Source of the DNA: Voacanga thouarsii
Lineage: Eukaryota; Streptophyta; Magnoliopsida; Gentianales; Apocynaceae
Assembly (NCBI GenBank): GCA_026120185.1
Contig: JANUWF010003368.1
Location: 62,001 to 126,000 of the forward strand
Length of the DNA stretch: 64,000 nucleotides
Direction: 5' to 3'
The translations under genes and the position numbers were made by a program. Positions 49,217 to 59,644 of this stretch are shown here, piece after piece (positions within the stretch are counted from its first letter, which is position 1; each line of letters begins with the position of its first letter). Below the pieces are notes generated by a model. The model was not told where the DNA came from, ran no database searches, and saw only the letters and a program-made list of their open reading frames with translations.

Positions 49217-51263
49217 TGAGGGAACGAGAAACAGAGGGAACATGCTCTGTACGTTAAAAAATTTCGGAGAAAAATAAAACCAAGTCTTAAAGGCCATGCG
49301 GAAGCGTGAAGATCATACATTTGCACTCCTTAACCCTTCTAGGTTGAGTAAGAGCAGATTGAACGACTGGAATCGCCTCGCTTTGTCCACTTGAAGAAGC
49401 TTCCGGTTGAACACCCGCTATCCTTCTACTCCGCCTTGTTTGGATGAACGCCTAGCTTTTCAACTCTCGGGATATTCCTCTGCCTAACCTCTAGTCGGTG
49501 AACACAACAGAGAAGAAGAATGGTCTCAAATCTCCTTGGTTCAGTTGCTATTAGTTAGCAAAGAAGACAAGAAGAAAACACAGAGGGAGGTGGCGTGAGA
49601 GAGCAAGAGAGAGAGATGTTCAGTGAGTAAGCTTCACGTGAGTCTCTTTCTTGTGTTTTTAAGATTAGGGTTTTTTCCTACCAGAGAGTAGTTTATTAGT
49701 TAGCCAAAACTGGGTCTCTCATTATCTGATAAACATATCCCCGGGATATCATATTTCAAACACTCGGATGTTAGCCTGAGAATCTGTTTGGCCTAACCAT
49801 AAACTCCTCTTAACCGTATCTGGAAAAAAGCCTAAGGTCTAAGCTATTGGGCCAGAAAAATATTTATTATTTCCTTGGACTCAAAAGGCCCAAAATAATA
49901 AAAATTAATTATTTATTTCCTGTGCTTATATAAACAACCCAATGAATAATTAAGAAGCCAAAATGAACCATAATAATTAATCTTTAATTATTTATTTCTT
50001 GGGCCTATATAAATAACCCAATAAATAATTAAATATTAATTATTTCCCGTAGTTTAAGCCCATGTTAATTTCTTAATTATTCATACTGGACCTAGGCCCT
50101 GAATAATTAATTAACCAATTAAACTAGATAACTAATTTCTCTCAACTCCTATTTTAATTTATTTATTTATTTTATTCCAGTCCAATAATAAATTAGACTT
50201 CCTGAATAAAATAAAATAAAATAAAATCCTCTTCGTACGAGACCAATTCCTCAACCCAAAAGTAGATAGGACTTACGGGCTATCCCGAGGACCAAAAAGA
50301 CACATCGCCTTGGCTGCTAAAATAACCAAAATACCCCTGCTATATAAATAGCTGTATTTTACATTTTAAATTTTTTCTAATATCACCATAAGGAAATATT
50401 GACCCCAAGGACAATGCTGCATCCGCAAAGTCTTCGACATACAGGTGAAATGACTAAAATACCCCTCTACACATTACCGTACATTTAGAGAGGAAGAAGT
50501 GTACTAACACCCCTCTAAATGACATCTACCATCCTTAGGCTTCTAGTCCAATGATCCACGACTTCCTGCAGTGTTTCCGCATTCCAAGGGGGCTACCCTA
50601 AAGTAAACATCCAAGTCATGTTTCCCAGGGCCCTGGACATTTTAGACCATTCGGACAACCACAAGGGGCGATATAGTGCCGAAACTATCTTGTACAAGTT
50701 TATCTTAACTAACTAGTCACACATATCCAACATGCAAGTATATTGGCCCTACGATAGAACCTCAACTATAGCAAATCAAAGTATATGCTTCCAGCTTCGC
50801 CAGACCACCAACTCATACTCAAGTCGTAGAGTACTAGTCCACGCTGTAGCGGTAGTAGTCTAGGTTTCTATCATATAGTACTTTTAGAAACCACTACTAC
50901 AGGTCCTGTCCTACGGATTCGAAATACACTTATGTCATGAAGTGATTGGACTACTCACTGGCTAAAGGTAAGCCATTCCCCATTTGGAATTCATAACATA
51001 ATAACCTAAACATGATGAGGTTCCCAGTCTCATCAATAGGTTAAGAATAAATGTTTATGTATTAAATAACTCGTGATCCATACCTTACTGTGAAAGAACA
51101 CCATTCACATGGATCACTTATTTAAACACAATGGGTCTATTCCAAACGAAAATCGTGCACAAACAAAAAGTAAATTCACAAACAATTTCTGAAAATAAAT
51201 TCTTTTATTAAAATATTCGATTCTACATCAGAAACCTAGTCTAAGAGGTCATACAATCTAGCA
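49217..51263 (-). repeat. Copia-D 3' LTR
   Basis: From TGAGGGAACG to CAATCTAGCA; the purine-tract complement ATCTCCCACTTGC follows at 51264-51276. Confidence 0.93.
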
Positions 51264-51285
51264 ATCTCCCACTTGCACTCTAAGA

Positions 51286-52956
51286 CTAAGTAAGTCCATA
51301 GGTGCCCACCCCTATGGCGTCTAAGTGTCTCTTGAAGACTCTCTCAGCCAAAGGCTTGGTGAATGGATCTACTAGATTGTTTTTTGAGGCAATATACTCC
51401 ACCACGACTTCCCATCTCTGGATGAAATCCCGGATTAGGTGGTACTTCCTCTCGATGTGTTTCCCCTTCTTGTGGTTCCGAGGTTCCTTAGATTGTGATA
51501 CTACTCCAGTGTTGTCGCAATAAATCACAACCGACCTGTCCATATGTGATACGACTCGAAGTTCTGAAAGAAACTTCCGGAGCCAGACTGCTTCCTTGGA
51601 TGCCTTCGAAGCAGCCACATACTCAGCTTCAATGGTTGAGTTAGCAATACAAGATTGCTTGATACTCCTCCATGAAATTGCTCCTCCAGACAAGGTGAAG
51701 ACATATCCACTAGTGGATTTTCTCTCATCCTTATCTGCCTGGAAGTCTGAGTCTGTGTATCCTGTACGAACTAAATCATCAGCCCTGTAAACTAGCATAT
51801 AATCTCTCGTTCCCTTGAGGTACTTGAGAATATGCTTTACAGCTTGCCAATGAACCTCCCCTGGGTTTGACTGATATCTGCTAACTAAGCCCACGGCAAA
51901 GCAGATATCTGGCATAGTACACAGCATGGCGTACATGAGACTTCCCACAGCCGAAGCGTAGGGAATCCTACTCATTCTGTCCTTTTCTTCTTGAGACTTA
52001 GGACAGTCCTTTGAAGAAAATGACAACCCATATCTGCAAGGGATTAGAGCTCCCTTGCATGAGTCCATGCTGTACTTGGCCAATATCTTGTCAATGTATG
52101 TCGCTTGGGATAACCCTAACATTCTCTGCTTCCTATTTTTAAGAAGCCTAATCCCAAGAATGTAGCTGGCTTCTCCTAAGTCCTTCATACTGAATTGACT
52201 AGACAGCCAAACCTTTGTAGATGACAATGTCCCTACATCATTTCCAATGAGTAGAATGTCATCCACATACAGAATAAGAAAAACCACATTAATGCCTTTA
52301 AGTTTCCTGTACACGCATGGTTCATCTTCGTTTGGAATAAAACCATAAGACTTTACAGTCTCATCAAAACAAATGTTCCATGCTCTCGATGCCTGCTTAA
52401 GTCCATAAATGGACTTCTTAAACTTGCAAACCATATGTTCCTGGCCTTCAGCAATGAAGCCTTCCGGTTGGGACATATAGATGTCTTCACTAAGATGGCC
52501 ATTTAAAAATGCCGTCTTGACATCCATTTGCCATATCTCGTAGTCATAGTGACATGCGATGGCAAGGAGGATGCGGATGGATTTTAGCATGGCTACCGGG
52601 GAAAAGGTTTCCTTATAGTCGATTCCCTCTTTCTGAGTATACCCTTTCGCCACAAGCCTAGCTTTGAAGGTTTCCACCTTTCCATCCGCTCCTCTCTTTC
52701 TCTTGTATACCCACTTGCACCTAATGGGTTTTATCCCTTCAGGTGAAGCTACAAGATCCCAAACCTGATTGAGGTACATAGACTCAATCTCGGCTTTCAT
52801 TACTTCATGCCACATATTTGCATCGGCATCAGCAATAGCCTCCTCGTATCTAGTGGGGTCTTGTTCTCGATGGTCAGAAACCAGCTCAAAGGCTTCTCCA
52901 ATCCATCTATCCGGAACCCTAGACACTTTCCCACTACGACGAAACTCCATTTGCAC
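51286..52956 (-). CDS. Copia-D pol: reverse transcriptase and RNase H (556 codons open)
   Basis: Minus-strand C-terminal half of the Copia polyprotein, uninterrupted for 556 codons; it would copy the element RNA into DNA and remove the RNA strand. Residues about 48-290 are the reverse transcriptase: WDLVASPEGIKPIRCKWVYK, KARLVAKGYTQKEGIDYKET, MDVKTAFLNGHLSEDIYMSQ and the catalytic ILYVDDILLIGND (YVDD at 52259-52270). Residues about 395-540 are RNase H: GYTDSDFQADKDERKSTSGY, then STIEAEYVAASKASKEAVWL. The true polyprotein would begin far upstream in gag; the stop TAA at 52981-52983 separates this part, so the ATG used here is only the first one available. The stop codon lies about 20 bases from the polypurine tract. 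Confidence 0.93.
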   Translation of the reverse strand: MQMEFRRSGKVSRVPDRWIGEAFELVSDHREQDPTRYEEAIADADANMWHEVMKAEIESMYLNQVWDLVASPEGIKPIRCKWVYKRKRGADGKVETFKARLVAKGYTQKEGIDYKETFSPVAMLKSIRILLAIACHYDYEIWQMDVKTAFLNGHLSEDIYMSQPEGFIAEGQEHMVCKFKKSIYGLKQASRAWNICFDETVKSYGFIPNEDEPCVYRKLKGINVVFLILYVDDILLIGNDVGTLSSTKVWLSSQFSMKDLGEASYILGIRLLKNRKQRMLGLSQATYIDKILAKYSMDSCKGALIPCRYGLSFSSKDCPKSQEEKDRMSRIPYASAVGSLMYAMLCTMPDICFAVGLVSRYQSNPGEVHWQAVKHILKYLKGTRDYMLVYRADDLVRTGYTDSDFQADKDERKSTSGYVFTLSGGAISWRSIKQSCIANSTIEAEYVAASKASKEAVWLRKFLSELRVVSHMDRSVVIYCDNTGVVSQSKEPRNHKKGKHIERKYHLIRDFIQRWEVVVEYIASKNNLVDPFTKPLAERVFKRHLDAIGVGTYGLT

Positions 52957-54234
52957 AGGCTCTTGAGGCTGTGCCTCTTCTTATTCTACAACCGGGTCAG
53001 AAGAAGTTAATTCCGTAGATAACTTCTCCTGAAGTTCCAACCTCGTTGAACCTTTAGTGGAAGCACTTTGATCATCTTCTAAGTATCTAGCATTGGTACT
53101 GACTAGTACCTTCTGCTCCTTAGGATGATAAAAGTAGCCTCATTTTGTCCCTTTTGGATACCCAACAAAATAGCATAATTCTGATCTTGGTTCCAACTTG
53201 TCTCCCTTGATCAGTACATAAGTTGGACAATCCCAAATCCTGAGATGATTCAGACTTGGCTTACACCCAGTCCACATCTCATAGGGAGTCCTAGGTACTG
53301 ACTTGGAAGGCACCAAGTTCAGAATGTATGCCGCTGTCTCCAGGGCATATCCTTAAAAGGACACTGGAAGAGTAGCATGAGACATCATGCTTCGGACCAT
53401 TTCCATCAACGTCTTGTTCCTTCTCTCAGCTACTCCGTTCTGCTGGGGTGTTCCCAGCGCAGAGAGCTAGGATACTATCCCATGATGTACCATGTAGTCC
53501 TTGAATTCACCTAGGAGGTACTCTCCACCACGATCCGATCATAAGGTTTTGATTAATTTACCTGTCCGACGCTCCACTTCAGCCTTAAACTCTTTGAACT
53601 TGTTAAAAGAGTCAAACTTGCGTCTCATCAGGTAAATGTAACCATACCTCGTACAATCATCCGTGAACGTGATGAAGTACTCAAAACCTCCCCTAGCTGG
53701 TATAGACAATAGACCACACACATCAGTGTGAACAAGACTCAACACCTCCTTGGCTCTATCCGCCTTTGGTGTAAAAGACCTTTTGGTCATTTTTCCCATC
53801 AGGCAGGATTCACACTGAGGCCAACTTTCCAATCTCAATGAGCCCAAAGGCCCATCATTAATTAGCTTCTGAATCTTGATTGAGTTAATATGACCCAACC
53901 TTAGATGCCAAATGTATGAATCATTGATATTGGTCTTTCTCTTCCTAGTTAAAGGTTCAGACTGAGCGTCATTTGATTGGTTATTAATAGGGTTTAAAAA
54001 GAACAGATTTCCATACATGTGCCCAGTACATAAAATTTTTTCATCTCTACTGATAGAAATACCAGAATGGAAACATACAGAATATCCTTGATTAATAAGT
54101 TTTGCAACTGAAATCAAATTTTGATGAAAACCAGGTACATATAAAATGTCTTTTAAAACCACTATCTTATTACAATAAAAAATAAGATCCAGCTCTCCCA
54201 CTGCAAGGGCCCAGACTTGTGCTCCATTACCCAC
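52957..54234 (-). pseudogene. Copia-D pol: integrase
   Basis: Integrase part of the polyprotein, which would insert the DNA copy. The open frame 53539-54234 holds the pre-integrase and zinc region (WHLRLGHINSIKIQKLI, then CESCLMGKMTKRSF) and the first catalytic residues (LVHTDVCG; ITFTDDCTRYGYIYL). It ends in a TGA at the position of the usual Arg of RSDRGGEY. Beyond it the core continues (GVAERRN-KTLMEMVRSMM near 53390-53440) with further stops near 53470, 53355, 53138 and 52982. Several are single C-to-T or G-to-A changes of Gln, Arg or Trp codons. Confidence 0.88.
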
Positions 54235-54350
54235 TCGAAGCCCATGTTCACCCTTCTTGAGTCTTCTTATCTTCCTAAACCCCTACAAGGAGTTACAGAT
54301 ATGATCAGTGGCTCCTGAATCAACAATCCAAGTGGAAGTTGACCTACCAT
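54235..54350 (-). pseudogene. Copia-D protease segment
   Basis: The reverse strand at about 54290-54340 reads STWIVDSGATDHICNS, the retropepsin active site D-S-G of Copia elements. A stop follows within a few codons (near 54285), and a stop at 54351 separates it from gag, so Gag and protease are no longer one frame. Confidence 0.85.
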
Positions 54351-55184
54351 TTATATGGACTCTAGATAGTAAACATTACCTGTGGGGTTTTTCTTGGCCT
54401 GAAAATCTGGACACTCTTTTTTCCAGTATCCCTTCTTCCCACACTTGAAGCACTTGCCCTTTGGTTTGTCCTTGGGCTGGTTCTTGGGTTGGGCTGCTGC
54501 ATTCCCCTTCTTCCTCTTGAACTTTCTGGGTTTAGGCCCAGTTCTTGAAGAAGAAGCCCTAGCAATCATGGCCTTAGACTGCGGCTTCATGACCTTCTCC
54601 GCCATCTGGAGCTCCTTCATTAGTTCAGTTAAACTCATGTTCAACTTGTTCACGTTATAGTTTAACTTGAACTGAGTGAAAGAGCCCAGTAGAGATTCGA
54701 GAACCATGTCCACTTGGCTCTCGGGGTCAATAACAGCCCCTAAGATTTTCGCCTCCTCGAAAGCAGCAATCATCTTGAGCATATGCTCTCGGACTGATGC
54801 TCCTTCAGCCATCTTAGTGTTCACAATAGTTCGAAGAGCCTCCTGCCTTGCGGGTCGGTTCTTGTCTACGAACATCGTAGCCAATGATTGACTAATGTCA
54901 TATGCAGAAGCCATGTGCTCGTGTTTTGACTGAAACACATTAGACATGAAAGCTAACATATAGCAACGTGCCATTTCGTCAGCTTTCTTCCATGCCTTTT
55001 CAGCCTCTCGCTCTTCAACAGTGGAACCTTCCCCGATCGCAGGGCAGGTCTCGTAAAGGACATACTTATACTCCTCAGCTGTGAGTATTATGTCCAGGTT
55101 CCTTTTCCAGTCCACATAGTTTGGACCCGTTAACTTATTCTCCCTGAGAATAACGGCCAATGGACTAAAAGAACCTCCCACCAT
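54351..55184 (-). CDS. gag: Copia-D Gag (about 277 codons)
   Basis: Gag, the structural protein of the cytoplasmic particle. I start it at the ATG at 55184 (MVGGSFSPLAVILRENKLTG), because homologous Copia Gags begin this way; the open frame extends upstream to 55280 through a hydrophobic stretch that is probably leader. Order: N-terminal LTGPNYVDWKRNLDIILTAE, retrotransposon Gag helices (KAWKKADEMARCYML to MSLTELMKELQMAEKVM), a basic linker (KPRKFKRKKGN) and the zinc knuckle CFKCGKKGYWKKEC, in which Tyr replaces the usual His ligand. The frame stops before protease; in intact Copia elements Gag and Pol form one ORF. Confidence 0.88.
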   Translation of the reverse strand: MVGGSFSPLAVILRENKLTGPNYVDWKRNLDIILTAEEYKYVLYETCPAIGEGSTVEEREAEKAWKKADEMARCYMLAFMSNVFQSKHEHMASAYDISQSLATMFVDKNRPARQEALRTIVNTKMAEGASVREHMLKMIAAFEEAKILGAVIDPESQVDMVLESLLGSFTQFKLNYNVNKLNMSLTELMKELQMAEKVMKPQSKAMIARASSSRTGPKPRKFKRKKGNAAAQPKNQPKDKPKGKCFKCGKKGYWKKECPDFQAKKNPTGNVYYLESI

Positions 55185-57003
55185 TTCTGAAAATCGAAAA
55201 TAAAAGAAAGAATTTAGTTTGTGAAAACAAAATAAAATTTGTGCACTGAAAATAATTTGGCTCTTAGGAAAAACTGACATAGCTTCTTGGGAAGATTAAT
55301 AGTTTCCTAAGCTAAGTGTATTAACCACCACAAATTAATTTCCTTTCTAGGTAATGGTCTAGAGAATAACTCCATCGTGGGATGGCTGTTTCCTCTCATT
55401 TCCTATGGACATACCTCACACTATAACCTCCAACGTGGGCTGGCCGATCATAGTACGTGCCCCGGGTTATTAATTACATCCTTCAATTAGATCTAGATCC
55501 TTGTGGTATCCCCATCCTATACGGGTTCATTCCCAGGGTGGCGCGAGGGGATCCACGATCTCTAATGAGGACCGTGATGGAAGCCGTGGAGCCGTTGGAA
55601 CCCCTCTCCCACTTAGTCTTTTAAAATAAAGGTTTTCTGTAAAATATCCTTTTGAAATTTCCATTAAGCTTTTCTTAACTCAAAAATAAAATATCTAAAT
55701 CCAATATAATCTCTATGTCAAGGCTTATATCCTTTGAGAGATTTCCTCCATGGACTAATTTTATTTAAGTTAAAACTTAATGATTTCAAAAATTTTCCAA
55801 TTAAAACTTTCTAGAGACTTTGGTCTCAAGTTATTTGACAAAATTATTTTTCTAGTCCAAAACAAAACAAAATGGCTCTCCATTTTAATTTATAAATATA
55901 TATAAATCTAATATATTTTCCATGTCAAGGATTAAATCCTTTGAGAAAATATTCAAGGATTAATTTTTGTACCAATTAAAATAACCATTTAGTTTTTAAA
56001 GAAAAATATTTTTTTCTTGCCAAAACAAAAAGTTCCCAAAGACTTTGGTCTTTGAGAAAAAGCACATATAGGTACATAAAAAAAATAGCATGCTAGAAAA
56101 CAATAAACGTTTTCATGCTTTTCTATTTTTAAACATAAGTGCCCAAATAATAGAATTAAACACATTAATTAATTAATGATCTTGTTTAATCCTAAAATCT
56201 CTTACTAATATTTTTCATGCAAATATATTCCAAGAATATAAAAATTGCAAAAATATTAACTTTGCCTGGTATGGGACCCAAAATGAAAATGGGAAAAAAA
56301 TTAAAAAAATTGCAAAAATCGCTGGAGGTCCACTGCTCCGGATGCACAGGATCCGCACCAGCATGCCTGCGGTCCATCGCGCCCTTCGGTGCACCAGCCG
56401 CACCAGATCAGACGCTGCCTCAGCCCGTGGAGCGCCCGCCCGCCCGAGAACCCGCTCCGCCTTCCCACCCGCGAGTGCGCCCGCATCCGCTCGTCCGGAG
56501 CCCCGCTGACCCGTGCCCCAATTGAAGAAATTTCCAATTGCAAATTCGCAGCAATCGGCTCGAATTCACTGGCAATTGGCTCGGCTTCGCAGCTCCAGCA
56601 GCACGGCTCCACTCACAGAACATAAGCGGCTCGGCTCGGCGGCTCGGCTCCAACACGGCGACTTATGAACAGTTATCTTCTTCTTCGTTTTTCACCCGCG
56701 CGAATTTTTTCTGTAGTTCATCTCTGGTTCGATTTTTTCTTGCCTTCTTTGGCTCTTTGGACATTTTTACTTATAAAAACTCATCCAAAATTAAACCACA
56801 ACCACCTATACCCATTTAAATTGGGTTTACACGATTAAAATACCAAAGCAAAAAAAAAAAAAAATTATAGAGGGATCCTATGCTTCAACGATGAAGCTCA
56901 CATCAAGCCTATCCCACACCAAAACAGCGAAGGATCAGAGGTATAATCATCTTCTCCATTTTTATTAACTACCATGCTCCCTATATTTATCAAAAACCAG
57001 TGT
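55185..57003 (-). other. Copia-D leader with GC-rich island
   Basis: 1.8-kb leader. The portion near gag resembles the Copia-B leader, and the middle (55620-56300) is AT-rich. At about 56320-56660 there is a sharply GC-rich island with overlapping open frames on both strands, none recognisable. It contains one pair of the 16-base near-palindromes (56360/56384, linker ATCGCGCC) and GGCTCGGC repeats (56628-56650). A-rich run at 56849-56866. Confidence 0.75.
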
Positions 57004-57014
57004 CTCTGATACCA
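57004..57014 (-). other. Copia-D primer binding site
   Basis: The reverse strand reads TGGTATCAGAG three bases from the 5' LTR; initiator-Met tRNA type. Confidence 0.92.
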
Positions 57015-57017
57015 CAT

Positions 57018-59063
57018 TGAGGGAATGAGAAACAGAGGGAACATGCTCTGTACGTTAAAAAATTTCGGAGAAAAATAAAACCAAGCCTTAAAGGCCATGC
57101 AGAAGCGTGAAGATCATACATTTGTGCTCCTTAACCCTTCTAGGTTGAGTAAGAGCGGATTGAACGACTTGAATCGCCTCGCTTTGTCCACTTGAAGAAG
57201 CTTCCGGTTAAACACCCGCTAGCCTTCTACTCCGCCTTGTTTGCATGAACGCCTAGCTTTCCAGCTCTCGGGATATTCCTCTGCCTAACCTCTAGTCGGT
57301 GAACACAACAGAGAAGAAGAATGGTCTCAAATCTCCTTGGTTCAGTTGCTATTAGTTAGCAATGAAGACAAGAAGAAAACACAGAGGGAGGTGGCGTGAG
57401 AGAGCAAGAGAGAGAAACGTTCAGTGAGTGAGCTTCACGTGAGTCTCTTTCTTGTGTTTTTAAGATTAGGGTTTTTTCCTACCAAAGAGTAGTTTATTAG
57501 TTAGCCAAAACTGGGTCTCTCATTATCTGATAAACATATCCCCGGGATATCATATTTCAAATACCCGGATGTTATCCTGAGAATCTGTTTGGCCTAACCA
57601 TAAACTCCTCTTAACCGTATCTGGAAAAAAGCCTAAGGTCCAAGCTATTGGGCCAGAAAAATATTTATTATTTCCTTGGACCCAAAAGGCCCAAAATAAT
57701 AAAAATTATTTATTTATTTCCCATGCTTATATAAACAACCTAATAAATAATTAAGAAAACCAAATGAACCATAATAATTAATCTTTAATTATTTATTTCT
57801 TGGGCCTATATAAATAACCCAATAAATAATTAAATATTAATTATTTTCCCTAGTTTAAGCCCATGTTAATTTCTTAATTATTCATACTGGACCTAGGCCC
57901 TGAATAATTAATTAACTAATTAAACTAGATAACTAATTTCTCTCAACTCCTATTTTAATTTATTTATTTATTTTATTCCAGTCCAATAATAAATTAGACT
58001 TCCTGAATAAAATAAAATAAAATAAAATCCTCTTCGTACGAGACCAATTCCTCAACCCAAAAGTAGTTAGGACTTACGGGCTATCTCGAGGACCAAAAGA
58101 CACATCGCCTTGGCTGCTAAAATGACCAAAATACCCCTGCTATATAAATAGCTGTATTTTACATTTTAAATATTTCCTAATATCATCATAAGGAAATATT
58201 GACCCCAAGGACAATGCTGCATCCGCAAAGTCTTCAACATACAAGTGAAATGACTAAAATACCCCTCTACACATCGCCGTACATTTAGAGAGGAAGAAGT
58301 GTACTAACACCCCTCTAAATGACATCTACCATTCTTAGGCTTCTAGTCCAATGATCCACGACTTCCTGGAGTGTTTCCGCTTTCCAAGAGAGCTACCCTA
58401 AAGCAAACAACCAAGTCATGTTTCCTAGGGCCCTGGACATTTTAGACCATTCGGACAACCACAGGGGACGATATAGTGTAGAAACTATCTTGTATAAGTT
58501 TGTCTTAACTAACTAGTCACACATACCCAACATGCAAGTATATTGGCCCTACGATAGAACCTCAACTATAGCAAATCAAAGTATATGCTTCCAGCTTCGC
58601 CAGACCACCAACTCATACTCAAGTCGTAGAGTACTAGTCCACGCTGTAGCGGTAGTAGTCTAGGTTTCTATCATATAGTACTTTTAGAAACCACTACTAC
58701 AAGTCCTGTCCTACGTATTCGAAATACGCTTATGTCATGAAGTGAGTGGATTACTAACTGGCTAAAGGTAAGCCATTCCCCATTTGGAATTCATAACATA
58801 ATAACCTAAACATGATGAGGTTCCCAGTCTCATCAATAGGTTAAGAACAAATGTTTATGTGTTAAATAACTCGTGATCCATACCTTACTGTGAAAGAACA
58901 CCATTCACATGGATCACTTATTTAAACACAATGGGTCTATTCCAAACGAAAATCGTGCACAAACAAAAAGTAAATTCACAAACAATTTCTGAAAATAAAT
59001 TCTTTTATTAAAATATTTTATTCTATATCAGAAACCTAGTCTAAGAGGGCATACAATCCAACA
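57018..59063 (-). repeat. Copia-D 5' LTR
   Basis: From TGAGGGAATG to CAATCCAACA, followed by AATAA. Partner of 49217-51263. Confidence 0.94.
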
Positions 59064-59610
59064 AATAAACATACTAACGATCTCTTCTTCTCTCTCTCTC
59101 TCTCACTGCCGAAACTCCTCTCCCTTGGCCGGATGACTTTTTCTCCATAATCTTGCTCTCGCCATCTCCTTTGGACAAAGTTGGACATCTAGGAGTTGAG
59201 ATCTACTCATGTCATAAGTAGTATATGTGATGAAGTATGCTAGAGATTATGTCACCTTTGGTGAATAGGGTTTATGTTCATGATGGATTAATATTGAAGC
59301 CATGATTATGTTTCTGCTAGTAGGGGTTAGATCATGTGTTGATAAATTGAGATCTATGCTTGTATGCATGATTTGGATGATTTGATGAATTGAAGGATTG
59401 TGAATGTAATGATTGTGGTTAGCCATAGGAATTTGATCATGATCTAGTTGTCCCCAAACAAATTTTTACTTCATGAATAAAATATTCAATAAAATAATTT
59501 CTCTTAGCATTTTCGAAAGAAAAAAAAAAACCCTAGGAAGGGTAGATTTGGATTGTCATATATATAAAGGATATTTTAGTCAAACAAATAATGATTCCTG
59601 CTAGAAAAAT

Positions 59611-59613
<3 letters not shown>

Positions 59614-59641
<28 letters not shown>
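59614..59641. repeat. (TA)n microsatellite
   Basis: About 14 TA units within the second part of the Chromo LTR. Confidence 0.95.

Positions 59642-59644
<3 letters not shown>

Larger units (their letters stand above)
49217..59063 (-). mobile_element. Copia-D: complete, young Ty1/Copia element
   Basis: 9847-base minus-strand element flanked by AATAA (49212-49216 and 59064-59068), with LTRs of 2047 and 2046 bases, polypurine tract, primer site, gag, protease, integrase, reverse transcriptase and RNase H in Copia order. In the first 210 bases the LTRs differ at about 9 positions, mostly transitions; elsewhere (50741-50940 against its partner) at about 4 in 200. It carries only a handful of stops, unlike its neighbours. 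Confidence 0.94.

Noticed and set aside
56217..56819. Several overlapping open frames in the GC island, both strands.
   Set aside because: GC-rich sequence lacks stop codons by chance; no motif supports any of them.
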